Assembly (NCBI RefSeq): GCF_002953715.1
Contig: NZ_CP025015.1
Span: 248,001-312,000, forward strand
Direction: 5' to 3'
Origin: Rhizobium leguminosarum
Lineage (GTDB): Bacteria > Pseudomonadota > Alphaproteobacteria > Rhizobiales > Rhizobiaceae
DNA: 64,000 bases
The notes beneath the pieces were generated by a model, which worked only from the letters and a program-made list of their open reading frames with translations, did no database searches and was not told the DNA's origin. The number at the start of each line of letters is the position of its first letter. Within the stretch, counting starts at the first letter, position 1. Position numbers and translations under genes: made by a program. Below, piece after piece: positions 52,972-61,941 of the stretch.

Positions 52972-53183
52972 AGCGGCTCCTGTTGGCTCGGACTTGGAAA
53001 CAGTCATGCGCTTCTCGCTGCACGAGACCTGCTCCATTGGATCTAATTTTGCTTCCACTCCCTGGTGAAAGCGCCGAGTTTATCGGGCTGCTCGAAAGGC
53101 TTTGCGAACACTGCCAAACGAGACGAGCGAGAGATTGGTGGCGGGAGTTCAAGGTATGTCCCCGCCAGGAGGACCTTGTTTCT

Positions 53184-54980
53184 CTAAGCGGTAGCCTCAA
53201 GCACCTCATTCTGAGAGCCGCTCCTGGCACGCCACCAAGTGACGTAAAGCGCGATCATCCATAGGATCGGCAAAAGGGTGAGCAGTGACGCCACAGCGGC
53301 CACTGTCGGATCGATTTCATTGCGAATGTTCTCCCACATTTTAAGTGGCAATGTGCGGACCGAATATCCGCTGACCAAGGACGTCACGACCACTTCGTCA
53401 AACGAATGGATGAATGCGAAGAGCGCGCCGCCAATGATCCCCGGTCGGATCAGAGGGAGTGTCACCCGCATGAATGCGGTAAAAGGTCTAGCGCCCATAC
53501 TTTTCGCCGCCTGCTCCAAGCGACGGTCGAAATTAGCGAGAGTCGCGGAAACAATGACAACCACGTAGCTGATTGCGCCAATCGTGTGGGCAAGTACGAT
53601 CCCCGTCTCAGTTCCGATAATCCCAAGATTGACCAGGCCGAAGTAGCTCGCCACGCCGACGACTATGACGGGTATAGTGATCGGGGCGAGGATCACCATC
53701 GTCAACCAGCCTCGAATATCGGACGCGATCCGGCTAAGGCCGTAAGCTGCCAAAGTCCCTAGGACGGTCGACAGACCCGCAACGGCCAGACCAATCTTGA
53801 TGCTGGTCCAGGCTGCGCCATACCAGGCTTCGTCACCGAAGAAGCTGCCATACCACTGAAGCGAGAAACCGGACGGAGGAAACTGTAGCGTTGCATCGCT
53901 GCTAAACGACATGATGATCACCACGACTTCGGGAAACAGCAGGAAGAAAATGACAAGCGTCAAGGTGAGGCTGCCGGCAAAACGCGACCATCCACCATCG
54001 CTCTGAGCCTGATAAAGTGCCTTGGACCACTGTTTGGATCTTGAAGCGACCGAAAGCTCATTCAGATACTGCTTCACCACACGAAGCAGGCTAAACCGTT
54101 CCATGAAACCTTTCCTCAGTTTCGGCGCACTGTCTTGTGTCCCCGAGAGGTTCAGGCCGAATACCGAGAGCATCACTACGGCAATCGCCAGAAGCACGAA
54201 CGAAGAGGCGCTGACCGAACCCATGTTGAACCCGGTCGAGACCTGGGAGGCAATAAAGGTCGAGAGCATGGCGTCTCCTAAGCCACCCAACGCCGCCGGC
54301 GTGATGTAGAAGCCCAGGCAGATGACAAAAACCAGCAGCGTTCCGCTTCGAACACCCGGCATGCTCAAAGGGAAGTAAACCCGCCAAAAGGCTGTCGTTG
54401 GCTTCGCACCCATGCTTTTGGCAGCCGCAATCAAGGATGTGTTGATACCGAGCATGACGCTCACGAGCGGCAGTATCATCATCGGCAGCATGATATGGAC
54501 CATGCCGACATAAACAGCCGCACGATTGTAAATCAAAGGGAGAGGGCTGGATATTAGGCCCCAATTCATGAGGGCGCTGTTGATCAAGCCATTGTCCCCG
54601 AGGATAATGACCCAGGAATAGGTGCGCGCCAAACCGCTTGTGAGATAGGGAATAACGACGAGAACGATCAAGACCATGCGCGCGCGTTTAGACGCTGTCG
54701 AGATCAGGTATGCCGTAGGATACCCGACCAACAAGCAGATGACCGTCGCTATTGCGCTGATCTCCAGCGTCTGGAGCAAGACCCGAATGTTGGCATACTG
54801 CCCCAGGAACGAAGAATAGTTCTGAATGCTGAAATTAGGAGCGTTCAGACTTTCGAGAAAAAGCTGGCCGGTTGGTACGCCAAAAACGACCAACAGTACG
54901 GCCAAAGCCGGTAGCACGAGGATTATAGGAGCACGGCCAATTCTTTGAAATGTTTGCATTTGTGCGCCCCCGCGGTTCAT
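53184..54980 (-). CDS. Fused ABC transporter permease (PotB-PotC type)
   Basis: A 598-residue membrane protein made of two binding-protein-dependent permease halves, about residues 1-280 and 330-590. Each has its EAA loop: AAAKSMGAKPTTAFWRVYFP and QAAKSMGARPFTAFMRVTLP. In spermidine/putrescine systems these halves are usually two proteins; here they are fused. The linker (about 280-340) is polar. The start overlaps the stop of the ATPase gene (ATGA). It forms the inner-membrane channel for the substrate bound by the protein encoded at 56188-57291. Confidence 0.93.
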   Translation of the reverse strand: MNRGGAQMQTFQRIGRAPIILVLPALAVLLVVFGVPTGQLFLESLNAPNFSIQNYSSFLGQYANIRVLLQTLEISAIATVICLLVGYPTAYLISTASKRARMVLIVLVVIPYLTSGLARTYSWVIILGDNGLINSALMNWGLISSPLPLIYNRAAVYVGMVHIMLPMMILPLVSVMLGINTSLIAAAKSMGAKPTTAFWRVYFPLSMPGVRSGTLLVFVICLGFYITPAALGGLGDAMLSTFIASQVSTGFNMGSVSASSFVLLAIAVVMLSVFGLNLSGTQDSAPKLRKGFMERFSLLRVVKQYLNELSVASRSKQWSKALYQAQSDGGWSRFAGSLTLTLVIFFLLFPEVVVIIMSFSSDATLQFPPSGFSLQWYGSFFGDEAWYGAAWTSIKIGLAVAGLSTVLGTLAAYGLSRIASDIRGWLTMVILAPITIPVIVVGVASYFGLVNLGIIGTETGIVLAHTIGAISYVVVIVSATLANFDRRLEQAAKSMGARPFTAFMRVTLPLIRPGIIGGALFAFIHSFDEVVVTSLVSGYSVRTLPLKMWENIRNEIDPTVAAVASLLTLLPILWMIALYVTWWRARSGSQNEVLEATA

Positions 54981-56098
54981 TCATCGAGCAGCCGGACGTC
55001 CGCCCGAAGCCAGTCAAGACGCACCGATCCACCAGTTGCAAAGACCTCTTGGCCAGAAGCCACGTGTTCGCGCACGACCAAGGATTTGTCTCCGACACGA
55101 ACCTGATACTTCCTGAGTGGGCCGGCGTAGATCATTTCTTCTACGATCCCGGTGACGACCTGGCTCTGATCTAGCTCAACCGGGGCAGGGGAATTTACCG
55201 CAGAGATCCGGACGCGCTCAGGTCGAACCATCGGTACTCTTCCGTTAAAGTTATGGTCCTTTAATCCGAGTTCCGGTGAATCAAGCACATTTGCTTCTCC
55301 CAAGAAGTTGGCGACGAAACGAGTAGCTGGCCGGTCGTAGAGCGCCTCGGGTGTGTCCAGCTGTTCGATTTTGCCCCCCCTCATGACAACAATGCGATCC
55401 GACAGCGTGAGCGCCTCTTCCTGGTCATGAGTGACGCAAATAGTGGTTTTCCCAAACTCGCGATGGAGCCCCTTGATCTCCCCCTGCATCTGTTCTCTGA
55501 GGTTTCTATCCAGGGCGCCAAGCGGCTCATCCAAGAGAAGGATCGGAGGATCAGCGATAAGGGCGCGCGCAAGAGCGACGCGCTGCTGCTGGCCGCCGCT
55601 GAGCTGCGAAGGCATGCGCTCACCAAATTCGGCCAGGTGAACTCGCTTAAGCATGCGCTCGACTAAGGGTGCCCGCTCGCTCGCCTTGACGCCACGCATT
55701 TCAAGCGGGAACTCAAGATTTCGTCGGACTGTCAGGTGCGGAAATAGTGCGTAACTTTGAAAGACGATACCTTGGTCTCGGCCGTACGAAGGCACATTTG
55801 CGACCGACTTACCTGAGATCAAGATGTCGCCCTTCGTCGGGCACTCAAATCCCGCTAGCATCATCAGCGCCGTGGTTTTACCCGAGCCGCTTGGACCCAG
55901 GATGGTCAAAAATTCGCCTCGCCGAACTGTGAGTGAAAGCTCGGTGACCGCTGCGATCGGGCCGTACATTTTCGTGACGTCACGAAATTCAATCTGGGCG
56001 GGAGCACGGTCTTCCAAATTCTCATCCTTGATGGCTGGCTGTTTTGGCAGTTTCGCGACGGGGGGTTCATCCGACCGCAGGTGAGCAGACTGAGACAT
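54977..56098 (-). CDS. ABC transporter ATPase (PotA type)
   Basis: A 373-residue ATPase. Walker A GPSGSGKTTA (about residue 75), Q-loop, signature LSGGQQQRVALARAL, Walker B PILLLDEPLGALD, H-loop VTHDQEEAL, and a C-terminal TOBE domain. I chose the ATG at 56098 (MSQSAHL) with GAGGAT upstream. It energises the fused permease. The genes are ordered binding protein, ATPase, permease. Confidence 0.93.
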   Translation of the reverse strand: MSQSAHLRSDEPPVAKLPKQPAIKDENLEDRAPAQIEFRDVTKMYGPIAAVTELSLTVRRGEFLTILGPSGSGKTTALMMLAGFECPTKGDILISGKSVANVPSYGRDQGIVFQSYALFPHLTVRRNLEFPLEMRGVKASERAPLVERMLKRVHLAEFGERMPSQLSGGQQQRVALARALIADPPILLLDEPLGALDRNLREQMQGEIKGLHREFGKTTICVTHDQEEALTLSDRIVVMRGGKIEQLDTPEALYDRPATRFVANFLGEANVLDSPELGLKDHNFNGRVPMVRPERVRISAVNSPAPVELDQSQVVTGIVEEMIYAGPLRKYQVRVGDKSLVVREHVASGQEVFATGGSVRLDWLRADVRLLDE

Positions 56099-56187
56099 GC
56101 TGCCATCCTCTATTCGTGGCGCAAAGACGCCTGTGTTGCGTTGCCAATGTGCCCCCGGGCGACACATTGGCTTCGAGCGTGCGCTAA

Positions 56188-57291
56188 TTACCGAATGACC
56201 CAGTCGCTCCAGCGTTGCACAAGGCGCTGGATATTCGAGAGACCATCGGGGCCTACTTCGGAGTACCAGGCACCATTCAAGAGGATCGCTTTCTCAAGAT
56301 ACTTGGGATGGCTGGGCAACGTAAGGCCAAGCTCCTCAGGTATAAGTTTAAATGCGTTCCGGTTGGTCGGACCTTCCGGATAGAGCTTGGCGAAAGCTGC
56401 CTGGTTCTCGGCACGGCTAACGAATTCAACGAACTTCTGGGCGTTTTCGGCATTCGGGCTGTTTTTTGGGATGACCCAGTAATCCCAGGTCATCTTCGCC
56501 TGGTTTCGATTCAACTCCAACGCAGCGCCTTGGGCGATCGCGGAGGCCGCGCGGCCGTCATACGACATCATAACGTCGCCGGCTCCGCTCAGCATCAACT
56601 GTTGGATCTCAGATCCGGCCGTCCACCACTTGCGGACGTGAGGTTTGATCTTGTCGAGGCTGGCAAATATCCGGTCGATGTCCATCGGATAAATCTTGTC
56701 CGGAGAAACGCCATCAGCTAGGAGTGCTTCTTCCCAAGGGCCCTCCGAACCGTATTGGCCCGACACCAGGTAACGGACGCCAGGGAATTTCTTAGTATCC
56801 CAGAACTCCGCCCAGTCACCGGGCCGCGCCTTGTCAGCGGGATATTTCTTAGTGTTGTAAACCAGGTTGTAGGTGTAAAAGAAAAAGCCGACGCCGAAAT
56901 CTTGTTTCACATTCGGGACAAGCCCCTCGATATCTTCCTTCCTGAATTTCGAGTAATCAATATTCTCAAGATAGCCTTTTTGGGCAGCTTGCAGGGCCGC
57001 ACCTTGGCTCATAGGGCCGACATCGATGGTCACGCTATTCGTCTTCTGCATCAGCTCGAGCTGTGCAAGCTCGAAGTCTTGTGTCACCGGGATAACCTTG
57101 ATGCCGGTTTCAGCTTCAAATGGTTTGGCGTAGGCTTCGATAACATATTTACCGAGCTGCCCGCCGTAGGTCAGTACTCGGACCTCGCCGGCTGTCTGCG
57201 CCGAGGCGTTGACAACAGGCGTTGACAAAGTTGCGACGACAATGGCGAAGGACGCCTGCATAATTCGCCTGCGGTTGATAAAAATGCTCAT
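56188..57291 (-). CDS. Periplasmic solute-binding protein (polyamine/compatible-solute type)
   Basis: A 367-residue extracellular solute-binding protein of the PotD-like family. The N-terminus has a signal peptide (RRRIMQASFAIVVATLSTPVVNASAQ). The body begins GEVRVLTYGGQLGKYVIEAYAKPFEAETG, typical of this family. ATG at 57291 follows GAGGGTG. It lies 71 bp after the second M20D gene and leads the transporter. The family binds small cationic or zwitterionic molecules, which fits a DABA-like compound, but the ligand is unknown. Confidence 0.9.
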   Translation of the reverse strand: MSIFINRRRIMQASFAIVVATLSTPVVNASAQTAGEVRVLTYGGQLGKYVIEAYAKPFEAETGIKVIPVTQDFELAQLELMQKTNSVTIDVGPMSQGAALQAAQKGYLENIDYSKFRKEDIEGLVPNVKQDFGVGFFFYTYNLVYNTKKYPADKARPGDWAEFWDTKKFPGVRYLVSGQYGSEGPWEEALLADGVSPDKIYPMDIDRIFASLDKIKPHVRKWWTAGSEIQQLMLSGAGDVMMSYDGRAASAIAQGAALELNRNQAKMTWDYWVIPKNSPNAENAQKFVEFVSRAENQAAFAKLYPEGPTNRNAFKLIPEELGLTLPSHPKYLEKAILLNGAWYSEVGPDGLSNIQRLVQRWSDWVIR

Positions 57292-57362
57292 CTTCGTTCA
57301 CCCTCTATTTTTCCCCGCCACTATTGACGAGGTTCTGAAGTTCTGCGCCAGGCGGTGTCTGG

Positions 57363-58526
57363 CTACGGCGCCAGGACCCTTTCAACCAAGTTCACCCAGT
57401 AGCCAACGCCGTACGGCAAAGCATCGTCGTTGAAGTCGTATTCGGGGTTGTGGACGGAGGCTGTCGGGCCGTTGCCAAGAAAGATGTAAGAACCTGGCCG
57501 CGCCTCAAGCATGTAAGCAAAGTCTTCCGATCCCATACCTGGCTTGATGAGGTCATTGACTGAAGCGTGCCCAACCAGATCGCGTGCTGCTTCAACCGCT
57601 ATCTTCGTCTCGGCCTCGTGATTCACGGTGACCGGTTCGAGACGGCGATACTTAAAATCGATATCCGCACCAAACCCGCCGGCGATACCCTTAGCGGCTT
57701 CCAGAATCCCTTTCTCTGCAAAGTCGCGCAGGCCGGGCGAAAGTGTCCGGACAGTCCCGCAAATAACTGCGTGCTGTGGGATGATATTATAGGCTTCTCC
57801 AGCATGGATTTTGGTCACGGAGATGACCAAGGCCTCCTGAGGATCGGTGTTCCTCGAAACTAATGTCTGGAGCCCGAGAACGATTTGGGCGCCGATGACA
57901 ATGGGATCGATGTTTTTGTGAGGCGTCGCGGCGTGGCCGCCTCTGCCGCGAACCGTAATGTCAAATTCGTCGAGCCCCGCCTGGATGGGGCCGCTGCAAA
58001 TACTGAATTTGCCGACATCCAGTCCTGGGTAGTTATGCATTCCGAAGACCTTGGAGATGCCAAATTGATCCATGATGCCTTCTTGCACCATCTTCTCCGC
58101 GCCACGGCCTTCTTCTTCGGCTGGCTGAAATATGAGGGCGACAGCGCCTTTAAAATTGCGCGTATCCGCCAAATACTTCGCTGCCGCTAGAAGCATTGAA
58201 GTATGGCCGTCATGACCACATGCATGCATTTTCCCAGGAACTTTTGATGCCCACGGTTTGCCCGAGGCTTCCAATATTGGTAGCGCGTCCATATCGGCAC
58301 GCAGCCCGATTGTAGGGCCGTCACCAAGGTTTCCTTGAATTACGGCAACCACACCGGTCTGCGCTATTCCGGTTTCTATGTGGTTGATGCCGAACGAGGC
58401 CAATTTCTCGGCAACGAAGTTTGCGGTGTCGTGGACGTCATAATCCAGCTCAGGATTCTCGTGAAGATACCGGCGCCAATCCGTCGCCTCGTCTCTAAGC
58501 TTTTCGAAGTTTTCGATGCCGCGCAT
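57363..58526 (-). CDS. M20D amidohydrolase, copy 2
   Basis: A 387-residue paralogue of the enzyme at 43686-44855. Motifs: ADMDALPILE, HACGHDGHTSML, FQPAEEEGRGAEKMV and GSEDFAYMLEARPGSY. Both copies share the start ...LRDEATDWRRYLHENPELDYDVHDTA. It is the first gene of the array ahead of the polyamine-type transporter, with AAAAAGGATAAACG before the ATG. Likely an N-acyl-amino acid deacylase. DoeB-like activity on N-acetyl-DABA is a hypothesis; DoeB itself belongs to another family. Confidence 0.88.
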   Translation of the reverse strand: MRGIENFEKLRDEATDWRRYLHENPELDYDVHDTANFVAEKLASFGINHIETGIAQTGVVAVIQGNLGDGPTIGLRADMDALPILEASGKPWASKVPGKMHACGHDGHTSMLLAAAKYLADTRNFKGAVALIFQPAEEEGRGAEKMVQEGIMDQFGISKVFGMHNYPGLDVGKFSICSGPIQAGLDEFDITVRGRGGHAATPHKNIDPIVIGAQIVLGLQTLVSRNTDPQEALVISVTKIHAGEAYNIIPQHAVICGTVRTLSPGLRDFAEKGILEAAKGIAGGFGADIDFKYRRLEPVTVNHEAETKIAVEAARDLVGHASVNDLIKPGMGSEDFAYMLEARPGSYIFLGNGPTASVHNPEYDFNDDALPYGVGYWVNLVERVLAP

Positions 58527-59024
58527 CGTTTATCCTTTTTGTTCTTGGACCGCTAAACGAAAAAATCCCTTGGCCGCGGATCCGCCACGATGTTCAGCTA
58601 GCCTCGAAGGCTCCAGGCGACATGTGGGCTTGGGCGGATCGTATACCCGCGATTTTGGGTTCCCTTTTTTTACCAACGTGCCTTCGCGGGCTGTCCTATG
58701 CAAATAGAGACTCAATATAAGCGCCATCTGGAAACCAGATGGCACACTGCTGGAGTGCAGACAGTCGGGGGGCTGGCCTAACGCCAACAGAGGAGCCGAA
58801 TAGGCACTTCAATGGAGATTCGTCCGTGCCTGAAAAGCGTTGCACTCATCCCGAAGGGGCCAAGCCTTTCGAGGTCGAAGACAAGCCCCGCCCAGACTGG
58901 CTCTGTGCGCCATGGGTGCTCAACCGGCAGCATTATGGCGGGCATTATCGACCGGACGTCGCCTGGGGGTTCTTCAGGCGCTAATTCTGATTGGGCGAAT
59001 TGCGAAAACCTCGTCGAAACGTAG
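58527..59024. other. Intergenic region between oligopeptide-transporter genes and the M20D gene
   Basis: About 500 bp with no convincing gene. It must contain the promoter of the M20D/transporter unit. A perfect palindrome lies at 58723-58743. Confidence 0.5.
58723..58743. promoter_or_regulatory. Perfect inverted repeat, possible operator
   Basis: GCCATCTGG-AAA-CCAGATGGC has a 9-bp stem and a 3-nt loop. It sits about 200 bp upstream of the M20D start (minus strand) and about 280 bp after oppF. No T-run follows on either strand, so an operator for the catabolic genes is as likely as a terminator. Confidence 0.45.
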
Positions 59025-60053
59025 CTACGCAAGACCCCCAACAAGTTGAGAGGTACCAGGCTGATTGTGCTCGATTTTGCCCGCTGGCGCACGCACATGA
59101 CAGGCGACGGTGCGCCCATCAGGCATCGCTACCAGCGAGGGCACGTTAATGCGGCAGCGCTCTTCGGCGAGCGGGCAACGAGGATGGAACGTGCAGCCGC
59201 CAGGAGGATTGACAGGGCTGGGCACTTCGCCCTCCACCGGAACCTCCAATTGAACCATTGTGGGATCTGGTAGAGGGGCAGCCGCTATGAGCGCTTGGGT
59301 GTAAGGATGGATCGGCGTGGCGAAGAGTGCCTCTGAAGTCGCAATTTCAACAATTCGGCCGAGGTACATGACTGCAACCCGATGACCAATATGCTCCACG
59401 ACCCCAAGATCGTGCGAGATGAAGACAAAGGCGATTCCTAGTTCCTCTTGAAGGTCCATCAGCAAATTGAGTATCTGCGCCTGCACGGAAACATCGAGAG
59501 CCGAAACCGCCTCGTCGGCAATAATAATTGAGGGCTTCAAAGAAAGCGCGCGTGCAATCCCGAGCCGCTGGCGTTGGCCACCTGATAGCTCTGATGGAAG
59601 CCGGTGCATGATCTCAGGCGCCAGCCCGACTTTTTTTAGAAGCTCCGCTGCAAGCTCCTCACGCCTCTTGCGATTCATGCGCTCGAAGTTCCCAACCGGT
59701 TCGGTGATAATCTCTCCAGCCGTTAACCGAGGATTGAGGGACGAGTAAGGATCCTGGAAGATCATCTGCATTCGACGCCGCGAATGGCGAAGCTCGCTTT
59801 TTTCGAGTTTCGCTATATCGGTGCCCTCGAGCAGCACACGCCCGTCGGTAGGGTCCACAAGCCGCATCAGAAGCCGTGCAAGCGTGGATTTGCCACACCC
59901 GGATTCACCAACAATACAGAGCGTCTCGCCTGCCTCAACCGAAAAGGACACACCCTCAACGGCCCGAACGACCGGGCCGTTCCTGTTCAGCATGCCCCCA
60001 CCGAGCGGATAGTGTTTTACTAAGTTCTCGACCTTCAACAGCGGAAAGTTCAT
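59025..60053 (-). CDS. Oligopeptide-type ABC transporter ATPase (DppF/OppF)
   Basis: A 342-residue ATPase with Walker A GESGCGKSTLARLL, signature LSGGQRQRLGIARAL, Walker B IIADEAVSALDVS and the C-terminal oligopeptide/dipeptide domain with GGCTFHPRCPLAEERC, whose cysteines may bind an Fe-S cluster. It overlaps oppD by 4 nt and is the last gene of the transporter operon. Confidence 0.94.
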   Translation of the reverse strand: MNFPLLKVENLVKHYPLGGGMLNRNGPVVRAVEGVSFSVEAGETLCIVGESGCGKSTLARLLMRLVDPTDGRVLLEGTDIAKLEKSELRHSRRRMQMIFQDPYSSLNPRLTAGEIITEPVGNFERMNRKRREELAAELLKKVGLAPEIMHRLPSELSGGQRQRLGIARALSLKPSIIIADEAVSALDVSVQAQILNLLMDLQEELGIAFVFISHDLGVVEHIGHRVAVMYLGRIVEIATSEALFATPIHPYTQALIAAAPLPDPTMVQLEVPVEGEVPSPVNPPGGCTFHPRCPLAEERCRINVPSLVAMPDGRTVACHVRAPAGKIEHNQPGTSQLVGGLA

Positions 60054-61057
60054 GCCTTCAGGACCTCTCCGGTGTGCCAGCAGGCGGCCGCGTGATCCGG
60101 CCCGTACTGCTCAAGGGTTGGCGTCTTTTCCCGGCAAATATTGGTTGCGAACGGGCAACGCGGCGCAAAACTGCATCCGACAATCGGCTCGCGCAGGCTC
60201 GGCACAATCCCGGGAATCTCTGGCAGGCGCCGCTCCTTACCGCGCCGCCTGTCTGGCACCGATCGCATGAGCGCCTTGGTGTAGGGATGCATCGGCCGCG
60301 CAAACAAATCCGTCACACTCGCCTGCTCAACGATCCTACCGGCATACATCACGATCACGCGCTGACAGGTCTGTGCTACCACCGCGAGGTCGTGGGTGAT
60401 AAACATCACAGCCGTTCCCGTCCGCTGCCTCAATTCAACGAGCAGCCTTAAGATCTGCGCCTGGATCGTAACATCCAACGCAGTGGTCGGCTCATCGGCA
60501 ATCAGCAGTTCGGGTGAGCAAGCAAGCGCCATGGCGATCATGACGCGTTGACGCATGCCGCCCGACATCTCGTGCGGATAATTTTTAACGCGGCGGTCTG
60601 GGTCTGCAATGCGGACGAGGTGCAGCATCTCTTCCGCTTTCGCCAAAGCCTCTGAACGAGACGCACCAGTATGAATTTCGACTGCCTCCGCGATCTGTCG
60701 GCCCACGGTGTGAACCGGACTCAAACTTGTCATCGGATCCTGGAAGATCATCGCAATCTCGTTACCGCGAATGCCTCTCATCTGTCGTTCGGATAGCTTC
60801 AACAGATCTTGACCGTGAAAGGAAATCTGCCCGGCCACAGTTCGAGCGGATAGCCTTGGCAGTAGACGCAGGATCGAGAGTGAGGTGACGCTTTTTCCAC
60901 ATCCCGATTCGCCGACGACGCCAAGTGTTTCGCCTTTCCGAACTTGGAAGCTGACCCCGTCCACTGCGCGGGTCACGCTATCTTCGCCAAAGAAATGCGT
61001 TTCGAGGCCCCGCACATCAAGGAGGACATCTTGATCAGAAACTTTCTGTATATGCAT
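60050..61057 (-). CDS. Oligopeptide-type ABC transporter ATPase (DppD/OppD)
   Basis: A 335-residue ATPase. Walker A GESGCGKSVTSLSIL, Q-loop MIFQDPMTSLSPVHTVG, signature MSGGMRQRVMIAMAL, Walker B LLIADEPTTALDVT and the C-terminal CSFAPRCPFATNIC. The ATG at 61057 (MHIQKV), next to the permease stop and after GAGGCGG, is preferred over an in-frame upstream start. Confidence 0.94.
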   Translation of the reverse strand: MHIQKVSDQDVLLDVRGLETHFFGEDSVTRAVDGVSFQVRKGETLGVVGESGCGKSVTSLSILRLLPRLSARTVAGQISFHGQDLLKLSERQMRGIRGNEIAMIFQDPMTSLSPVHTVGRQIAEAVEIHTGASRSEALAKAEEMLHLVRIADPDRRVKNYPHEMSGGMRQRVMIAMALACSPELLIADEPTTALDVTIQAQILRLLVELRQRTGTAVMFITHDLAVVAQTCQRVIVMYAGRIVEQASVTDLFARPMHPYTKALMRSVPDRRRGKERRLPEIPGIVPSLREPIVGCSFAPRCPFATNICREKTPTLEQYGPDHAAACWHTGEVLKA

Positions 61058-61058
61058 G

Positions 61059-61940
61059 TCAGCGCCGCCTCTTCGCGCGAGGATCGAACAAGTCGCGGAG
61101 ACCGTCCCCAAATAGATTTACCGCCAGAACTGTGATCGCAAGAAAGATGCCCGGTGCGAATATGGTGAATGGAGCAATTGCCAGGTACAGCCGTGAGCTG
61201 GAGATCATATTCCCCCAACTAGAGATTTCGGGGGGTACGCCAACGCCTAAGAAGCTCAGCCCGGCTTCTGTCATGATCGCGTCCGCACATACAACCGCGG
61301 TTTGGACCATGAGCGGCGGCAGAGTGCTCGGCAGAATATGGCGCCACAGAATCTTTGGCAGCCGCGCTCCGCCGCAAGCAGCGGCTTCGACATATGCGCG
61401 TTCACGCACACTTAGGACCACTGACCTTACAAGTCTGGTCACGCTCGGAATTTGTGGGATGGCGATAGCAATAATCAGAATGCCAATTCCCGTCCCGGTG
61501 AGCGAGATGAGCGCGATTGCAAGCAAGAACGTCGGGATCGACATCAAAGCGTCCATCACGCGCATGATGATGTTATCGAAGCTTCGAATGTAGCCGGCGA
61601 TTACACCGATCAGAAGCCCGGCGAAAGCCGCAACGAGGGCCGATATTAAACCGACCGTTAGAGAGATACGCGCGCCGTAAATTGTTCGAGCGAACACATC
61701 CCGGCCCAGGTTATCCGTCCCCAACCAGTAATCGGCCGAGGGAGGATGCAGGCGGACGAACGGATCCATTTTCAACGGATCTCCCGCATAAAGTGGAGCT
61801 GCGAGCGTCAGAGCGATCAGGATCACCAAGAGGCCACCGCCGATCAGAACCAGGGGGTGTCTTCGAGCATGGCGGGCGAGGGTTGAGACTCGAAACCGAC
61901 CCCATTGCCCGGGGCTTCGTAACGAAACAGCGAAAGACAT
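61059..61940 (-). CDS. Oligopeptide-type ABC permease (DppC/OppC)
   Basis: A 293-residue membrane protein with an N-terminal helix (about residues 30-50), HPPSADYWLGTDNLGRDVFAR typical of OppC, and the EAA loop YVEAAACGGARLPKILWRHILP. The ATG at 61940 (MSFAVSL) starts right at the end of the dppB gene. A longer frame from 61979 overlaps dppB. Confidence 0.93.
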   Translation of the reverse strand: MSFAVSLRSPGQWGRFRVSTLARHARRHPLVLIGGGLLVILIALTLAAPLYAGDPLKMDPFVRLHPPSADYWLGTDNLGRDVFARTIYGARISLTVGLISALVAAFAGLLIGVIAGYIRSFDNIIMRVMDALMSIPTFLLAIALISLTGTGIGILIIAIAIPQIPSVTRLVRSVVLSVRERAYVEAAACGGARLPKILWRHILPSTLPPLMVQTAVVCADAIMTEAGLSFLGVGVPPEISSWGNMISSSRLYLAIAPFTIFAPGIFLAITVLAVNLFGDGLRDLFDPRAKRRR

Positions 61941-61941
61941 A

